Shown here one piece after another: positions 45,559 through 54,117 of a stretch of DNA of 64,000 nucleotides. The DNA is from Bacteroidota bacterium (GTDB taxonomy: Bacteria > Bacteroidota > Bacteroidia > Chitinophagales > Chitinophagaceae): the NCBI GenBank assembly GCA_947460175.1, contig CANHGW010000001.1, positions 167,089-231,088 of the forward strand. The letters are read 5' to 3'. Position 1 is the first letter of the stretch. Each line of letters starts with the position of its first letter. Below the pieces are notes generated by a model that was not told the DNA's origin, did not search any database, and saw only the letters and a list, made by a program, of their open reading frames with translations. The position numbers were made by a program, and so were the translations under genes.

Positions 45559-45911
45559 TCTAAGTTGGGTCTAAACCTTTTTCTTTTTTTGGAGCTAGAC
45601 TGAAATACTTCTATTTAGCTAATACTCGCTATCTGCGGCGCATGGCGCTCGCGGCTATCGAGGCTAGTTTTCGGGGGCATTTACATTATTAAGCTGATGA
45701 AATACAAATGCATAAAACGAATTAAGCTTATTCGTCCATCTATATCATTTCACCCCTTTTCATGATTTGTAATTACCAGCGGTAAAATATAAATTTATCA
45801 CCCTTTTGCTACCAAATACCACACAAAAGGATGATATTTGTTATTGCAAATTAACATCTATCATCCCTATAAATAAATTAGGTAGCATTATTAAAGAACA
45901 ACCAAAAAAAA
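45559..45911. other. Gene-free entry into the accessory island
   Basis: 353 bases. A short GC-rich patch at 45629-45676 (CGCTATCTGCGGCGCATGGC and CTCGCGGCTATCGAGG) stands out from the AT-rich surroundings and has internal symmetry. A hairpin ATCA-CCCTTTTG / CAAAAGG-ATGAT is at 45798-45834. TTAGGTAGC at 45878-45886 is the inverted partner of the sequence after the 131-aa gene. No gene seen. Confidence 0.6.
45878..45891 (+). repeat. Left boundary site of the two-gene cassette
   Basis: TTAGGTAGCATTAT, the reverse complement of ATAACGCTACCTAA at 47139-47152 with one mismatch. TTAGGT fits the TTRRRY start expected for an integron-type cassette. Confidence 0.6.
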
Positions 45912-46742
45912 ATGGAATTGACTTTTATAGTTTGGAATACTAATAGAAAAGCACTTTACGAAGAGGTTTCAGATTTAGCATTTGAACACCAAGCTGATTT
46001 CATAATCTTGATAGAAAACTTAGGAGTTTCATCCCAAATGATTGACTATTTAGAAATGAAAACTAACAATACATACCTATACCACAAGAATACATTAAGG
46101 TTTGAAAATGGTCATTTGTACACAAAGTCAAACTTTAATAATATTAGAACTCTAAATGAACATCAGCGATATTCTATTAAAGAGATTACTCTTTCTGGGG
46201 AAACATTCAATCTTGTAATTGTTCATTTACCCTCTAAAAACAATTGGGGAAATTCAGCTGATCATGATGCAATATGTAGTGTTTTGAAACAAGATATTGA
46301 CTATTTTGAAAACGACAATGGTCATCAAAAAACAATTGTGTTAGGCGATTTCAATATGAATCCATTTGAAAACGGAATGATAAACGCAATGGGACTTCAT
46401 TCTGTTATGGATAGAAATATTGCAGAGACAAAATATAGAAAAATCTATGATGAAGATTATGAGTTTTTATACAATCCAATGTGGTCTTTTTTAGGCAGTA
46501 AAGGTAAAAGTAACATTAATGGGACAAATTATCACAATACAAGTAAATACATGAACTATTATTGGAATATGTATGACCAAGTTCTTTTAAGACCTGATTT
46601 ACTAAACTACTTTAATGAAGATGATTTAGAAATTATTTCAAAAATAAATGGAATTGATCTGACAAAAACAGTTAATAATACAAAACGTATAAACACAGAT
46701 GTATCCGACCATTTACCGATTAAATTTAAATTAAATATATAA
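45912..46742 (+). CDS. Endonuclease/exonuclease/phosphatase family protein
   Basis: 276 aa, cytoplasmic. The fold is marked by FIVWNTNRKALYEEVSDLAF and FIILIENLG (metal-site Asn and Glu), VIVHLPSKNNW, TIVLGDFNMNPFENG near residue 144 (catalytic Asp/Asn) and DVSDHLPIKF near 263 (terminal Asp-His). All core catalytic positions of the DNase I/exonuclease III/phosphatase superfamily are present, so it should be active on a phosphodiester or phosphomonoester, nucleic acid or lipid. It is followed four bases later by a 131-aa gene, and the pair is bounded by inverted sites next to McrBC, which suggests a defence or toxin role (inference). Confidence 0.85.
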   Translation: MELTFIVWNTNRKALYEEVSDLAFEHQADFIILIENLGVSSQMIDYLEMKTNNTYLYHKNTLRFENGHLYTKSNFNNIRTLNEHQRYSIKEITLSGETFNLVIVHLPSKNNWGNSADHDAICSVLKQDIDYFENDNGHQKTIVLGDFNMNPFENGMINAMGLHSVMDRNIAETKYRKIYDEDYEFLYNPMWSFLGSKGKSNINGTNYHNTSKYMNYYWNMYDQVLLRPDLLNYFNEDDLEIISKINGIDLTKTVNNTKRINTDVSDHLPIKFKLNI

Positions 46743-46746
46743 TAAT

Positions 46747-47142
46747 ATGAAAAATTTATGGCCTGAATTCCAAAAAAAAGAGGAAATCGCACCTAAAGCA
46801 ATAATTAATAAGCAAGCGGAATTTTTTGATGCCTTAGGTATTGGTCTTAGAGCGAATGTGAGTTCTGTTCAAGGTTATGATGATGACATACTAGCGTTCG
46901 GTGATAAAATATGGTTAGTTCATACTTTCAGAATCAAAGCAATAGCACTTGATGGTTTCACTTTTACTCTCTTTAGAGCAAAGCATAAAACTACTGCAAT
47001 GTACCCAGTACATATCTATGACAATTTAACTAGTATAAAATACGAAGCAAAGACACCAAGTGAGTTGGAAACTGTATTAGGCGAAATTTTCAGTACTGAA
47101 GAAACAAAAGAAGCTATAAAAAATGTTATGAGCCAATTATAA
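46747..47142 (+). CDS. Small protein of unknown function paired with the EEP-family gene
   Basis: 131 aa, no signal or membrane segment. It starts four bases after the upstream stop, so it is certainly in the same transcript. Predicted mixed fold: a helix (AIINKQAEFFDALGIGL), strands (VSSVQGYDDDILAFGDKIWLVHTF, TFTLFRAKHKTTAMYPVHIY) and a final helix (SELETVLGEIFSTEETKEA). I do not recognise a family. Given the arrangement it may regulate, inhibit or activate the nuclease-like partner, in a toxin-antitoxin or defence pair; this is inference only. Confidence 0.75.
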   Translation: MKNLWPEFQKKEEIAPKAIINKQAEFFDALGIGLRANVSSVQGYDDDILAFGDKIWLVHTFRIKAIALDGFTFTLFRAKHKTTAMYPVHIYDNLTSIKYEAKTPSELETVLGEIFSTEETKEAIKNVMSQL

Positions 47143-47276
47143 CGCTACCTAACAACAAATTTGTCCAATAGCGACGATGTACAATTTTGAACATTATTTC
47201 TTTAATGATCTTTTGATTCTATAATGAAGCGAAGTACCTATGAATTCGCTACTGTACAAATTCGCAACTGTTAGCC
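47139..47276 (+). repeat. Imperfect palindrome with attC-like ends after the two-gene cassette
   Basis: Starts GCTACCTAAC (RYYYAAC-type core) and ends TGTTAGCC. Arms pair in register: CTAACA with TGTTAG, AAATTTGT with ACAAATT, TAGCGA with TCGCTA, leaving a loop of about 70 bases. GCTACCTAA is also the reverse complement of the sequence at 45878, as expected if the intervening 1.2 kb is a cassette excised and inserted as a unit. No integrase gene is in the window. Confidence 0.55.
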
Positions 47277-47328
47277 GTCAGACTAAAACGACACACAACA
47301 GCATAATAAATAGATTTTAATTACTAAA

Positions 47329-49830
47329 ATGGACATTAAAGATTACGTAAAAAAATACAACTTCCCTTTTGATAAAGTTATAACTGATTTCAAAGAAGAT
47401 TTCGATTCATTGTATTTTACCGAAAAAGATTGGCTTGAAAATTTAGAAGATAAAATTCATCTTTTAAAGAATAAAGACAGTGAGGATGCATTCAAAAAAG
47501 TAATACAAAAATTAAAAGGGGAAAAAGATTTTAATGAATCAGACACTTCAATTTTGTCAACTTTCGTTGGTAAAATAAATACAATCGTTCGAATAGCGAA
47601 TCGAATAAACAATTTCAAAGAAGGAACACAACTTGAAAATGGTGTTTTGAAGTTGTTTGATTTCTTCAATGCTGTTAAACGTTCTGAAAAACTTGAAAAT
47701 TTAAATTATAAATTAAACAACAATCTAGTAAACTTTTTACCACATATATTTTCAGTCATTAAACATTGTCAAAACCCCATAAATTACCCTGTTTATTACA
47801 AATACTGGAAGAACATACTTCGGGAAGTCCTTTCAAAAGATGACAACTATGATTCAATGTGTACGTTCTATAAAACTTTTCCATCAAATAATAGGCATTT
47901 AAATTTTGCAACATATTTAGGTGTAATTGGGATTCAAATTGCTAAAAACATTAATGATAGCGGTATTACTATAACTAAGGACTCTAAAGATTATAGATAC
48001 CTAACAAATGATGTAATAAATATTGAACGTTATAATTCAATACTTGATACCCAATTATCTAGCGTAACAGATAAACAAAATATGTCTAAAAAATATTGGC
48101 TTTATGCACCCGGAGAGAATGCCCATAAATGGGAAGAATTTTATGAACTCGGCATTATGGCATTAGGTTGGGATGAATTAGAGGATATCCGACAATATAA
48201 TAGTCGTGAGGAAATAAAAGAAGCACTGGTTGAAGCATATGGTGGAGAAGGTTCTAAAAAGAATGATGTTTCTGCAAACTATGATTTTGTCAACACGATT
48301 AACATTGGGGATATTATAATCGCAAAGAAAGGTAGAGGCGAATTACTTGGTTTCGGAGAAGTAACTTCCAATTACATATATGACGAAAATCGTTCAGATT
48401 ACAATAGTATTAGAAAAGTTGACTGGAAATTAAAAGGAAATTGGAGAGTTGATTTTAGTTTGGTTCTTAAAACCTTAACAGATATAACCTCATACTCATC
48501 TGACGATGACAAATACGACACCTACTATGAAAAATTGCTTGGAATTATGACAACTGAAAATTCTACAACACAAAATACTCTAGTAATGAGCTTCCCATTA
48601 AATTCTATATTGTACGGACCTCCAGGCACAGGCAAAACATATAACAGTATTGATAAAGCCGTTGCTATCGCAACAGGTTCGTCATCTGACCACATTTCAA
48701 ACAAAAAGCAATTTGATGATTTGCGTAAGCAAGGACAAATTGAATTTGTAACATTCCATCAAAATTATTCTTACGAAGATTTTATGGTTGGTATTCGCCC
48801 AAATGTCAGTGAAACAACAAGCGATTTAAGCTTCAAAAAACATTACGGAATTTTCTATGAAATATCAAAACGTGCAAGAGAAAACTTTGAAAACTCATTG
48901 AAAGATGAACAAACAATTTCAAGAGAAAATTGGATAAAAGAAAAATTTGAAGAGTTTAAAGAGTATATTGAAACAGAATTAGAAGAAAATGGCAAATTCA
49001 CAATTAAAAACAATGTTTCAATTTATTCAGTTGAAGACGAAGTTTTCATCTATACAGGCGAAAAAGAAAATGGTGAGCTTTGGAAAAATCAGCGAATTGG
49101 AATGCACTATGATGCATTAATCAACATTTATCTTGCTGACGTTCAAAACCGACAAGACATAAAGAAATTAGAAAACGTTCCAGGTTTAGAAAAACAACAC
49201 GCAACATACAGTTTTGAACTCATTAAGAAATTCAGAGAATTTCTTACGGAAAAAGGGTATAAATTCCAATCAACGACTGTTCAAAAAGAACCTTCTAAAA
49301 ACTTCGTTTTAATTATTGACGAAATTAACAGAGCAAACATTTCAAAAGTATTTGGTGAACTAATTACGTTGCTGGAAGACGACAAAAGAATTGGAGAGCC
49401 AAATGAATTGAAAATTACATTGCCAAACGGAGAAAAAGAATTTGGCGTTCCACCAAATCTTTATCTAATTGGCACAATGAATACGGCTGATAAGTCTATT
49501 GCACTTATCGATATTGCTTTGCGAAGAAGATTCGAGTTTATAGGAAAATATCCTGACTACGATGTAATAAAAAACGTAGATGCAAAAACCTTGCTTCAAA
49601 AAATCAATGAAGAAATTTACAAATTGAAAAATTCTGCGGATTACTTAATTGGACACGCTTACTTTATTAAAGGTCAAGCTATTGAAGAAACATTGAGAAA
49701 TAAAATTGTTCCGCTTTTAATGGAATATTTTTCAGGAAAAACAAAAATTGTTTCAGATATTTTCAATGACACTAATTGGAAAGTTGAATACGACACAACA
49801 AAATTTAATTGGACAATTTCAACAAGATAA
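47329..49830 (+). CDS. mcrB: McrB-type AAA+ restriction motor with EVE domain
   Basis: 833 aa. Residues 1-240 form an N-terminal helical region without a recognised name. Residues ~252-395 are an EVE domain (KYWLYAPGENAHKWEEFYEL, IMALGWDELEDI), a fold that reads modified bases such as 5-methylcytosine. The motor follows with Walker A YGPPGTGKTY (~429-438), the FVTFHQNYSYEDFMVGIRP block (~474), Walker B VLIIDEINRANISKVFGE (~663) and the McrB signature GTMNTADKSIALIDIALRRR (~714). It should bind modified DNA and drive cleavage by McrC. Start ATG at 47329 is the first in frame. mcrC follows with no gap. Confidence 0.92.
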   Translation: MDIKDYVKKYNFPFDKVITDFKEDFDSLYFTEKDWLENLEDKIHLLKNKDSEDAFKKVIQKLKGEKDFNESDTSILSTFVGKINTIVRIANRINNFKEGTQLENGVLKLFDFFNAVKRSEKLENLNYKLNNNLVNFLPHIFSVIKHCQNPINYPVYYKYWKNILREVLSKDDNYDSMCTFYKTFPSNNRHLNFATYLGVIGIQIAKNINDSGITITKDSKDYRYLTNDVINIERYNSILDTQLSSVTDKQNMSKKYWLYAPGENAHKWEEFYELGIMALGWDELEDIRQYNSREEIKEALVEAYGGEGSKKNDVSANYDFVNTINIGDIIIAKKGRGELLGFGEVTSNYIYDENRSDYNSIRKVDWKLKGNWRVDFSLVLKTLTDITSYSSDDDKYDTYYEKLLGIMTTENSTTQNTLVMSFPLNSILYGPPGTGKTYNSIDKAVAIATGSSSDHISNKKQFDDLRKQGQIEFVTFHQNYSYEDFMVGIRPNVSETTSDLSFKKHYGIFYEISKRARENFENSLKDEQTISRENWIKEKFEEFKEYIETELEENGKFTIKNNVSIYSVEDEVFIYTGEKENGELWKNQRIGMHYDALINIYLADVQNRQDIKKLENVPGLEKQHATYSFELIKKFREFLTEKGYKFQSTTVQKEPSKNFVLIIDEINRANISKVFGELITLLEDDKRIGEPNELKITLPNGEKEFGVPPNLYLIGTMNTADKSIALIDIALRRRFEFIGKYPDYDVIKNVDAKTLLQKINEEIYKLKNSADYLIGHAYFIKGQAIEETLRNKIVPLLMEYFSGKTKIVSDIFNDTNWKVEYDTTKFNWTISTR

Positions 49831-51201
49831 ATGAAAGGAACGTTGTTTGAATATGATAAATGGGTAAAGGTTGAAAATACATCTACCTTGTTTCATTCGC
49901 TAAAAACAATTTGGCGACAACGAAATTTTACAGACTTAACAGAAGAATTAGAAGAAAACGAAACTGACAAAAACTACCAACCGTTTTTACGTTTTTCAAA
50001 CAACGAAATTAGAGCAAACAACTATGTTGGCTTCATTCAAACGGCAAACGACTTAGTAGAAATTTATCCAAAAGTATTTCGCAACTGTCCCGAGAAAGAC
50101 AAAAACGATATGCTTAGCCATATCTTTTTTTGGTTCAACTATTGTCGCAAATGGAAATTTCCTTTTAGCCAAGCACAGCTAGATAGACTTTCCATAGATG
50201 AATTTCCTGAATTGATAATAAACTTAATAGCAAATCAATTTTTGGAAACTGTCTCGAATCAACCGTTGACAATGTATCAACCTGTTGAAGAAACAATGCA
50301 AACACCAAGAGGTTCTATAAATTTCAAACGATACATTTCAAATAGTTTAGCAAACGGAAATTTTCAAAACATAGAATGTGATTACGAACCTTTCTTGTTT
50401 GACAACAAGGTCAATCGTGTTATTAAGTATTGTTCACGACTTTTAATGAACCAAACAAAGTTTGCTGAAAACTTGCAAATGCTTCAAGAAGTTGTATTCA
50501 TCCTTGATGAAGTTGATGACATTCCTTGCAACAATTATGAATTGGAAAATATTACGCTAAATTCGTTTTTTGACGAATACAATAAAATTCTTGACAGTTG
50601 CAAATTGGTTTTGAACCAACAACTATATTCAAGTAATACTTACGACTTATCTCAATGGTGTTTGTTGTTCCCAATGGAATACATTTTTGAGGATTTTGTT
50701 GCAGGTTTTTTAGAACAACATTTTTCAAAAGACTGGTATATAAAATATCAAAAATCTGATGAATATTTAGCAACAAATAATACAGGTAGAAAAGTGTTTA
50801 ATATGCAACACGACATTTTTTTAACTTCAAAACATTCAGGTAAAAAAATAATTGTTGACACAAAATATAAGCTTCGTTCGACAAATTATAAAGACGACCC
50901 AAAAAGAGATATTGATCAAGCAGACCTCTATCAAATGACAAGCTATGCATTTCGAAGAGGTTGCACAAACGTATTTCTTTTATATCCAAACTTGACAGAT
51001 TCCTTAAATGAGCCAGACATATTTGATATTACTTCAGGCTTTAATAAAGATGATAAGATTACAGTAACCGCAACAGAAATTCCTTTTTGGACAGAAGATA
51101 ATTTTGACGCCAAAACACTTGAAAGTAAATTGTTTAACACTTTGAAAACACAATTAGACAAATTTGAAAATGAAAGCCTTGCTCGTACGAGTATCCTATA
51201 A
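49831..51201 (+). CDS. mcrC: McrC-type nuclease subunit
   Basis: 456 aa, beginning at the base after the mcrB stop. The N-terminal part (YQPFLRFSNNEIRANNYVGF, IYPKVFRN, HIFFWFNYCRKW) is the McrC family region that contacts the McrB ring. A PD-(D/E)xK nuclease follows near residues 325-346: MQHDIFLT and KKIIVDTKYK with the Asp and the D-x-K pair, then a Gln (DLYQMTSYAF) that completes the site. It cuts DNA when driven by McrB translocation on modified DNA. A full-length pair with intact motifs, probably an active type IV system. Confidence 0.92.
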   Translation: MKGTLFEYDKWVKVENTSTLFHSLKTIWRQRNFTDLTEELEENETDKNYQPFLRFSNNEIRANNYVGFIQTANDLVEIYPKVFRNCPEKDKNDMLSHIFFWFNYCRKWKFPFSQAQLDRLSIDEFPELIINLIANQFLETVSNQPLTMYQPVEETMQTPRGSINFKRYISNSLANGNFQNIECDYEPFLFDNKVNRVIKYCSRLLMNQTKFAENLQMLQEVVFILDEVDDIPCNNYELENITLNSFFDEYNKILDSCKLVLNQQLYSSNTYDLSQWCLLFPMEYIFEDFVAGFLEQHFSKDWYIKYQKSDEYLATNNTGRKVFNMQHDIFLTSKHSGKKIIVDTKYKLRSTNYKDDPKRDIDQADLYQMTSYAFRRGCTNVFLLYPNLTDSLNEPDIFDITSGFNKDDKITVTATEIPFWTEDNFDAKTLESKLFNTLKTQLDKFENESLARTSIL

Positions 51202-51240
51202 GCAGTTTGCCTGAAGCAACCTTTGCCTGTATTTTTAAAT

Positions 51241-51367
51241 CCCCGCTAGTCAAAGTGTATTTTAACCACTTCGGCTGGCGCAATGTCTCTGACTTGTGCC
51301 ACATATACCCCACTAGCTCAAGTGTATTTTAACACCAACGGCTGGCGCAGGTTTGCAACCTGTGCTT
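51241..51367. repeat. Two direct copies of a ~60-bp repeat after mcrC
   Basis: Copy 1 at 51241-51301 and copy 2 at 51308-51367 share CCCC[GA]CTAG, AGTGTATTTTAAC, CGGCTGGCGCA and a closing TGTGC. Palindromic text GGTTTGCAACC lies in copy 2. Non-coding. Confidence 0.75.
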
Positions 51368-51494
51368 GATGTTTTGCCACTATATTTTTATAGTTTTTTT
51401 CAACTCAACCAAATATTACTTATCTAAACCTGTAAGCAAAATTCAGGCAAAATCCCTAAAATCAAGCCTTCACCCTTATATGGTCGATAAGAGC

Positions 51495-51893
51495 CCTCGT
51501 TTTGCTAGCCCGAGACCTCATTTTGCTAGTTTTTACCCTCATTTGGCAACCAAGAGATTTCGTTTAGTTAGCCTTAGACCTCGTTTTGTTACAAAGAGTC
51601 ATCGTTTGGGAAGCAAGAGACCTCGTCTGATTACCCCGAGACTTCATCTTTTTACCCTGAGACCTCATTTGGCCTTTCAGATCGAATGTCTGGAAAGCCC
51701 GAACCCTCATCTTTTTTTCCAAATGAGGGTTCTTGGTATATAAATTAGGGTACTGGGTATATTTATGAGGGTTCTTGGTATATAAATTAGGGTACTGGGT
51801 ATATTTATGAGGGCTCTAGGTATATAAACTAGGGTTATTGGTATATTTATTAGGGTTATAGTTATATTTATAAGGGCTATAGGTATATAAACC
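51495..51893. repeat. 19-unit array with an exact 21-bp period, changing motif at its centre
   Basis: Units 1-11 (51495-51725) follow CCTCGTTTTGCTAGCCCGAGA with many substitutions; units 12-19 (51726-51893) follow AGGGTTCTTGGTATATAAATT, alternating with AGGGTACTGGGTATATTTAT. All units are 21 bases and stay in one register across the change. The second half read on the other strand also starts CCCTCAT or CCCTAAT, so the halves are roughly inverted, with ACCCTCAT...ATGAGGGT at the centre (51703-51731). Frames stay open through it because 21 is a multiple of three; they are not taken as genes. It lies downstream of the HTH gene. Confidence 0.9.
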
Positions 51894-51985
51894 CTCTCTC
51901 CGAAGGCTATTGCCTTCGTGAGGCTTATGTTCTTAGTTGGCTTTGCCAACACATCATGCTGTTCGGTGTGAGTATTCATCACTAA

Positions 51986-52327
51986 CTACATCCCCTTCTT
52001 TATTTCCGCTTGCAGTTTGGCCAATTGCGCAGGCGTTAGCTTCGCTATATCAGGTAAAATATTCACAAGCTCCTTGGGCTTGAGGGCTTGCAAGGGATGA
52101 TCGGGTACGTCCTTGATAGGATCGTCGGGTATCCACTCAAACAGATCGGAGGGTGTACACCATGCCGCCTCGCATAAGGTATGCAATACCTCTATGGGTA
52201 TACGCTGAGAAGGTTTGTGGAGTAGCTTGTAGGCCATGTGGTGGTAAATGCCATTTGCTTTAAGCCATGTATAAGGTTTATCAATGCCCTTAGACTTTAA
52301 TAGCTTTTCAATACATAGGATAAACAT
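51986..52327 (-). CDS. Small helix-turn-helix protein (XRE-like)
   Basis: 113 aa. Residues ~10-70 resemble Bacteroidota HTH_26/Cro-type domains: KSKGIDKPYTWLKANGIYHH, MAYKLLHKPSQRIPIEVLHTLCEAAWCTPSDLFEWIPD, where CxTPSDLFEW is the typical end of the HTH. A Pro/Leu-rich linker and a terminal helix (LTPAQLAKLQAEIKKGM) follow. Probably a DNA-binding regulator of the neighbourhood. Both sides of the gene have arrays of 21-bp period (51495-51893 and 52435-52615), which are possible binding regions (inference). Confidence 0.8.
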   Translation of the reverse strand: MFILCIEKLLKSKGIDKPYTWLKANGIYHHMAYKLLHKPSQRIPIEVLHTLCEAAWCTPSDLFEWIPDDPIKDVPDHPLQALKPKELVNILPDIAKLTPAQLAKLQAEIKKGM

Positions 52328-52434
52328 AGTTTAAACTAATTTTAAGTTATTCGTAGTTACTTTTTCAATAGTCAAATTTAGGATTTAATCACAAAAAAAA
52401 GTCATTCTACATGGGTGAATTTGTGTTCTAAAAT

Positions 52435-52615
52435 TGCAATGCGTACTCTTGGTACTGCAATGCGTACTCTTGGTACTGCAATGCGTACTCTTGGTAGTGC
52501 AATGCGTACTCTTAGTACTGCAATGCGTACTCTTGGTACTGCAATGAGTACTCTTAGTACTGCAATGCGTAATAGTAGTATTGAAGTGCGTAATAATAGT
52601 ATTGAAATGCGCTAA
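52435..52615. repeat. 9-unit array with an exact 21-bp period
   Basis: Units follow TGCAATGCGTACTCTTGGTAC (first at 52435-52455) and decay toward the 3-prime end to TGAAGTGCGTAATAATAGTAT. Same period as the array at 51495 but a different sequence. It sits between the divergent HTH gene and the promoter of the 316-aa protein gene. The frame reads MRTLGTA heptads, considered an artefact of the period, although a translated product cannot be excluded. Confidence 0.9.
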
Positions 52616-52689
52616 AACCCTTATATACAGGGCGTTTGAGCCTTTTAAAATTTATGATTTATTTTAACAAAAAAGACCTTGCATTCTGA

Positions 52690-52718
52690 TTGTAAACTAG
52701 AAAAAATAAATAAATTTG
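52690..52718 (+). promoter_or_regulatory. Promoter (TTG-N18-TAAATTTG) for the 316-aa protein gene
   Basis: TTG at 52690-52692 and TAAATTTG at 52711-52718, 23 bases before the ATG at 52742. It supports starting that gene at 52742. Confidence 0.55.
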
Positions 52719-52741
52719 GTTTCACTAAATTATTTACTATC

Positions 52742-53692
52742 ATGAATGACGTACAAACAAACCGAGTTAACTCGCTCATTAAATCGAGTGATTTCCTAGA
52801 CGACCACGCAAGCGAATTATCCGCAGTGGCACAGTTAGCACCTCTTGCACTTGAATTGAAAAATCTTATCAGTGACATTGAAACAGCAGCAGGTAAAGGT
52901 TCTCTAGACCTTACGGGTGTAGCCGAACAAAAAAGTATTACAAGGCAAAACTTGATTGACAGTATGATGAAAGTCTCGCGCGGTGCGGCGGCTTATTACT
53001 TGAGTGTCAATCAACTTCGCGAATTGCGTATGGTAGAATTTACATCCAATGAGTTGACCAAAAAGCGTGACAATGACCTCTATGCTACTGCAAAGGAAAT
53101 GCACCAAATGGCAACTGTAGATGGCGCAAATTATATCGCCGTATCGGCTCCAGATATTACCATGCTGGATGATACAAAAGAGAAATTTTTCGATTACATA
53201 CAAGACCCTAAGCGCGAAGTAGAAATAGCAGCCCAACAAAATGCATTGATAGACCCATACATTACACAGGCTATGGAAATACGTAAAAAGCTCGACATCT
53301 ATATGCAAACATTTATCGCTACCAATGCCCTACTCTACAACGAATGGAATGCATCGCTTGGCATAGACGATACAGGGGCTAATACATCTGCATCCTATAC
53401 CGTTACACTCATGATTCCTCCTTCATCTATCAAATCGATAGACTATAGCAGTGTAGCACTTCAAGGCAATACCGAAATCAAACTGATCAATAATTCGGCG
53501 GCTGAATTGGTCTATGGCTTTGGCAATGACTCCAACAGTTTTGCAGGTACACAAACTGTATATTCCAATACACAAAAACGTCAATCTGCTTCAAGCTTAG
53601 GTTACAATGCACTCTCAGCTACCATACTCAATGTACAAAATAACAAAGCTGTAGACCTCGAATGCACGATTGAGATTTATGACATGGGTTAG
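52742..53692 (+). CDS. Two-part protein of unknown function next to the 21-bp arrays
   Basis: 316 aa from the ATG at 52742 (MNDVQTNRVNSLIKSSDFLD), the first ATG after the promoter. No signal peptide. Residues 1-190 are predicted all-helical (SELSAVAQLAPLALELKNLI, DSMMKVSRGAAAYYLSVNQL); residues ~195-316, from LYNEWNASLGIDDTGANTSA onward, are a beta-rich domain ending VDLECTIEIYDMG. The last 368 bp, covering this second domain, recur at 55893-56260. I know similar proteins only as conserved hypotheticals in Bacteroidota, often beside short tandem arrays. A terminator follows. Confidence 0.75.
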   Translation: MNDVQTNRVNSLIKSSDFLDDHASELSAVAQLAPLALELKNLISDIETAAGKGSLDLTGVAEQKSITRQNLIDSMMKVSRGAAAYYLSVNQLRELRMVEFTSNELTKKRDNDLYATAKEMHQMATVDGANYIAVSAPDITMLDDTKEKFFDYIQDPKREVEIAAQQNALIDPYITQAMEIRKKLDIYMQTFIATNALLYNEWNASLGIDDTGANTSASYTVTLMIPPSSIKSIDYSSVALQGNTEIKLINNSAAELVYGFGNDSNSFAGTQTVYSNTQKRQSASSLGYNALSATILNVQNNKAVDLECTIEIYDMG

Positions 53693-53702
53693 ATTGTTTA
53701 TT

Positions 53703-53730
53703 AAAAGCCCAATCGAAATGGTGGCTTTTT
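53703..53730 (+). terminator. Terminator after the 316-aa protein gene
   Basis: AAAAGCC / GGCTTTT stem with T run, 10 bases after the stop codon. Confidence 0.7.
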
Positions 53731-53740
53731 AATTCCAAAC

Positions 53741-54117
53741 TAGAAATAAATTTCACTACTAATAAATAAAAAATTTATTTGAAAATAAGATGTACAAACT
53801 ATTATGGCCATTTAGCTTTTTGTAGTGATGCTAAATGGTAAATAATGGTTTTATTATATGTTGTGCGAAATTGCAACTGAGCATTAGTTCTTTGTTCATC
53901 AATAGAAAATCACTTGGACAGTCGGAAAAACTATCAAAAAAAATAGCGTGACAAATAAAATTGAATGAGTAATTGAAGAGATAAAGTTTATTGTAAATTT
54001 GCAACGGAACACTGCGGTTTGGGTTATCCAGTTAAACCAAAGAATAAATAACAAACTCTACCAGAGTTGGACTGAAAGAGCTAGTTAGGCTTCCAACAAA
54101 AACATAAATAATATCAA
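53741..54117. other. Gene-free stretch before the glycine-zipper lipoprotein
   Basis: Holds a palindrome CCATTTAGC / GCTAAATGG (53809-53839) whose left part, ACAAACTATTATGGCCATTTAG (53794-53815, written here in two pieces of a 22-base block), recurs with two mismatches at 57272-57293. No gene or clear promoter box is seen. Confidence 0.55.

Noticed and set aside
51366..51982. Frames of 125 and 91 codons with heptad-like text
   Set aside because: Open only because the 21-bp period is a multiple of three; both strands are open, no promoter or family resemblance.
52415..52615. 66-codon frame of MRTLGTA heptads
   Set aside because: Same reason as above; starts inside non-coding DNA and degrades gradually. 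Kept as an array, although translation cannot be excluded.
51495..52615. CRISPR array
   Set aside because: Units are contiguous with no unique spacers of constant length, and there are no cas genes.
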